Part shown: in pieces, positions 13,701-15,657 of the stretch
Position numbering within the stretch: the stretch's first letter is position 1
Layout of the letters: every line of letters starts with the position of its first letter
Assembly (NCBI GenBank): GCA_044223895.1
Contig: JBGALL010000043.1
Location: 1 to 15,657 of the forward strand
DNA from: CAKZSU01 sp044223895
Lineage (GTDB): Bacteria; Patescibacteriota; Microgenomatia; UBA10105; UBA927
DNA: 15,657 nucleotides
Direction: 5' to 3'
Program-made: the position numbers and the translations under genes
The notes under the pieces: model-generated
The model's input: the letters and a program-made list of their open reading frames with translations, nothing else
What the model was told of the DNA's origin: nothing
Database searches by the model: none

Positions 13701-13715
13701 GTGTTGAATCACCAC
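13701..13715. promoter_or_regulatory. Operator-like palindrome at the receiver transcription start
   Basis: GTGTTGAATCACCAC is an interrupted palindrome (GTG-N-TGA-N-TCA-N-CAC on the minus strand). It lies just downstream of the TATACT -10 at 13720-13725 and covers the expected start, a usual place for a repressor site. It could be chance. Confidence 0.25.
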
Positions 13716-13719
13716 GCGA

Positions 13720-13748
13720 AGTATATCAAAATTACCCTCAAGAGTAAA
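13720..13748 (-). promoter_or_regulatory. Promoter for the first receiver gene
   Basis: Minus strand -35 TTTACT (13748-13743), 17-base spacer, -10 TATACT (13725-13720) preceded by TGA, an extended -10 feature. It lies in the gap after the MFS gene and is the best promoter for the receiver region. Confidence 0.65.
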
Positions 13749-13776
13749 GCTATAGGCTATATTGAAATTACCAACC

Positions 13777-14961
13777 TTAGAAGGTATGGAGTTTGTGATT
13801 AGGACTAACCTTGATGAAGTACGCAATAAACACACAGACACCAATAATAATACTACCAAATAGAAATGGCATTGGAGCGGCGAATTCGGCCAAAAAACCA
13901 CCCAGAACTGGTCCCACAATCATTCCCACGCTGACATAAGATTGATTTAATCCCTGCATCGATCCCTGAGATAAAGCATCAACTTCTTTCGACAGTATCG
14001 CTTGAATTAGTGGAGCGACGAACTGCTTGCCATAGCCTGGACAACACAGATGCGTGAGAACCAGCATCACAAAACTATTTACTAAGAAAAATCCAAAAAA
14101 AGTACATACTAAGATCATTAATGAAAGGATGAGTGCACGTTTTTCTCCCAAGAATTTGGTGACTTTGGGAATCACAAAGACTTGTGACAACAACCCAACT
14201 AAGCCAAACATGGTAAAGGTAATTGAGATCTGAGTCGCGTTGAGGTGGACAACTTTTACTGCCACTGGTTGAAAGGCATAAATGAACAATCCAAAAGCAA
14301 AGGAATATAGCAATGATACAAATAAGGTCATCCCCACTCGCTCATCGGTTACCGCGAATAATAATTTCTTAACATCAATCAAAGGTTCTTTTTTCACTTG
14401 TCCCAAATGTTTATTGGTTTCTGGCAACATATACCAAGTCATAATTACTGCAATGACAGAGACAACTCCAGCAATAATAAACGGAATAGCCGTCCCATAT
14501 CCCAAGGTCAAAGCAGAGATCGCTGGTCCAAAGACAAATCCAAAACCAAATGATGCCCCAATAATACCAAATCCTTTTGCACGATCTTTTGGTTCTGTAG
14601 TGTCAGAAATAACTGCTGAAGCTACCGGAATATTTCCTGAGGTTAATCCATCTAGGGCTCTGGCAATAAACAAGAAAATGGCCGACGGGGCAAAGGCCAT
14701 CATAAAAAAGGAAATAGCTGTTCCTATGAGGGAAATTAACAATAATGGACGTCTCCCGTATTTATCAGATAATCGTCCAATCGCTGGAGTTGCTAAAAAC
14801 TGACAGAGTGAGAATATCGCAAATAATAATCCATTTTGAAAATCAGTAAGACCAAATTTCTGACTATAAGAATACAAAATAGGGATGATAATTCCATATC
14901 CCAAAGCATTCACAATAGCTATAACAGCGATAACAAATAAACTCTTGTTGTTTTTAAACAT
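13777..14961 (-). CDS. Major facilitator superfamily transporter (DHA1/TetA-like)
   Basis: A 394-residue membrane protein with about 12 hydrophobic segments. MFS motif A lies between segments 2 and 3 (GRLSDKYGRRP, residues 62-72). ARALDGLTSGNIPVASAVISD and GIIGASFGFGFVFGPAIS are typical of the TetA/DHA1 drug:H+ antiporter group. It is likely an efflux or export permease, but substrate cannot be assigned and drug resistance should not be assumed. The ATG has AGGA seven bases upstream. It lies 20 bases after the ferric-reductase-like gene and is probably in its operon. One short segment (THLCCPGYGKQ, about positions 14023-14055) is unlike a membrane helix and reads better in another frame, so a local double indel is possible. 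Confidence 0.88.
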   Translation of the reverse strand: MFKNNKSLFVIAVIAIVNALGYGIIIPILYSYSQKFGLTDFQNGLLFAIFSLCQFLATPAIGRLSDKYGRRPLLLISLIGTAISFFMMAFAPSAIFLFIARALDGLTSGNIPVASAVISDTTEPKDRAKGFGIIGASFGFGFVFGPAISALTLGYGTAIPFIIAGVVSVIAVIMTWYMLPETNKHLGQVKKEPLIDVKKLLFAVTDERVGMTLFVSLLYSFAFGLFIYAFQPVAVKVVHLNATQISITFTMFGLVGLLSQVFVIPKVTKFLGEKRALILSLMILVCTFFGFFLVNSFVMLVLTHLCCPGYGKQFVAPLIQAILSKEVDALSQGSMQGLNQSYVSVGMIVGPVLGGFLAEFAAPMPFLFGSIIIGVCVFIAYFIKVSPNHKLHTF

Positions 14962-14981
14962 ATAGGGATCCTGTAAGTGGT

Positions 14982-15620
14982 TCAGGACGACGATACACGA
15001 GAAGATTTACGGTACATGTATATAAAAGATAATACCTGAACCACCCCGGCAGTGCCAAGAAGCAAACTCCAGATATTTATCTCCTGCATCGCAACGTGAA
15101 GGAACATAAACCAGATAATTGCATAGGTTAAGCCATGAATTCTTCCCCACCATATTCCTAACTTATGAGTACTCAGATCGTTCGAAGTCACAGTTAACAG
15201 CAAGATACAAAAAAAGGCTATCATTCCCGATATTTCAAAAACCATTAAATTGAGAAAGGGATTCCACGTGCGAAGGAGATCTATGCCCCGCTCCATCATA
15301 TAGTGATAGAGGATCATAAAAAACAACAATATACCAATGTATCTGCGATAGATCATCAATAAAGAAACCAGTTTATGATTCTTGCGAAAACGACGAAAAA
15401 TTCCTGGTATGATTGTCAAAATATAGACCGCAATGGAATATTCCCCCATTTCCCCTGCCAAACTTAGGAATCCTGCGTAGTGCGGCAATCTCAAATAAAC
15501 GTACACCGAAGCAATAACGGTCAACAAAGATATTCCTATATAAAGAAGTTTAAAGAAAGTAATGATAGGCTCTCGTTGCTTAACACAGACTAAGAAAAAA
15601 GAATCAATAATTTTGTTCAT
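14982..15620 (-). CDS. Ferric-reductase-like transmembrane domain protein (YedZ/MsrQ-like)
   Basis: A 212-residue protein from the ATG at 15620, with GGAG eight bases upstream; an in-frame TTG at 15641 would add seven residues. It has about six hydrophobic helices. The heme-binding layout of the ferric reductase-like domain is recognisable: YRRYIGILLFFMILYHYMMERG with H106, and WGRIHGLTYAIIWFMFLHVAM with H162 and H175. YedZ/MsrQ proteins of this type carry heme and pass electrons across the membrane to periplasmic partners such as MsrP; no such partner is seen here. A possible -10 (TAAAAT) lies near the right edge. It leads a two-gene operon with the MFS transporter. Confidence 0.75.
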   Translation of the reverse strand: MNKIIDSFFLVCVKQREPIITFFKLLYIGISLLTVIASVYVYLRLPHYAGFLSLAGEMGEYSIAVYILTIIPGIFRRFRKNHKLVSLLMIYRRYIGILLFFMILYHYMMERGIDLLRTWNPFLNLMVFEISGMIAFFCILLLTVTSNDLSTHKLGIWWGRIHGLTYAIIWFMFLHVAMQEINIWSLLLGTAGVVQVLSFIYMYRKSSRVSSS

Positions 15621-15657
15621 ACGAACGGCTCCACAATCCAATCTATTTTAACTCTAG

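Noticed and set aside
14282..14803. 173-residue open frame on the plus strand
   Set aside because: It lies wholly antisense within the MFS gene, is low in complexity (Lys/Pro/Ala/Asn) and shows no family motif.
1..15657. UGA recoding as in Gracilibacteria or Absconditabacteria
   Set aside because: TGA is a normal stop for genes at 2808 and 14982 and does not occur in frame within the recognised proteins.
1..15657. CRISPR arrays, tRNA or rRNA genes, insertion sequences
   Set aside because: No regularly spaced repeats, cloverleaf sequences, rRNA-like stretches or transposase genes could be found in the gaps between genes.

Overview
The window reads as a chromosomal segment of a low-GC (roughly 40% by eye) bacterium using the standard code: TGA ends real genes at 2808 and 14982, which argues against a UGA-recoding lineage. 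Compact genes, a rpsF-ssb-rpsR cluster, several near-leaderless promoters and small membrane-anchored coiled-coil proteins suggest a Patescibacteria/CPR-type genome. That is an inference of moderate confidence with no rank below it. A single N at 8770 flanked by a 28-base duplication shows this is a draft or metagenome assembly.

Layout. Positions 1-1592 (minus) hold two envelope proteases: the N-terminus of an HtrA-like S1C protease cut by the window edge, and an S41 C-terminal processing peptidase. Positions 1637-2691 (minus) are rpsR, ssb and rpsF with a structured leader. Positions 2808-7026 (minus) carry a membrane-anchored metallo-beta-lactamase-fold hydrolase, glyA, a thymidylate kinase and a putative glycosyl-hydrolase-like TIM-barrel protein. 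At 7044-8325 a XRE-type regulator and an HD-domain hydrolase are divergently transcribed from overlapping promoters. glmS (8427-10252, plus) is intact once the assembly artefact is removed. Positions 10266-12040 (minus) hold two small exported or anchored proteins and dcd. Positions 12059-13663 (minus) carry three CheY-like single-domain receivers and two copies of a structured RNA-like element. Positions 13777-15620 (minus) are an MFS transporter preceded by a ferric-reductase-like membrane protein.

The main discovery candidate is the pair of intergenic elements at 12059-12183 and 13127-13262. Each lies just downstream of a receiver gene. They differ in most bases, yet fold on the minus strand into the same architecture: a long outer stem, a 6-nt bulge, a second helix with a pyrimidine mismatch at its fifth pair, and a hairpin capped by a stable tetraloop (UUCG in one copy, GCAA in the other). 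A 36-nt hairpin with a G-G mismatch at the same position follows with no gap. Base changes are compensated across the helices, as expected for a conserved structured RNA. I do not recognise a known family.

Functional links: glyA, tmk and dcd all serve one-carbon or deoxythymidine nucleotide supply; glmS starts amino-sugar synthesis for the envelope; HtrA and S41 handle envelope protein quality control. The three receivers have no histidine kinase in the window, and the middle one has lost key receiver residues.
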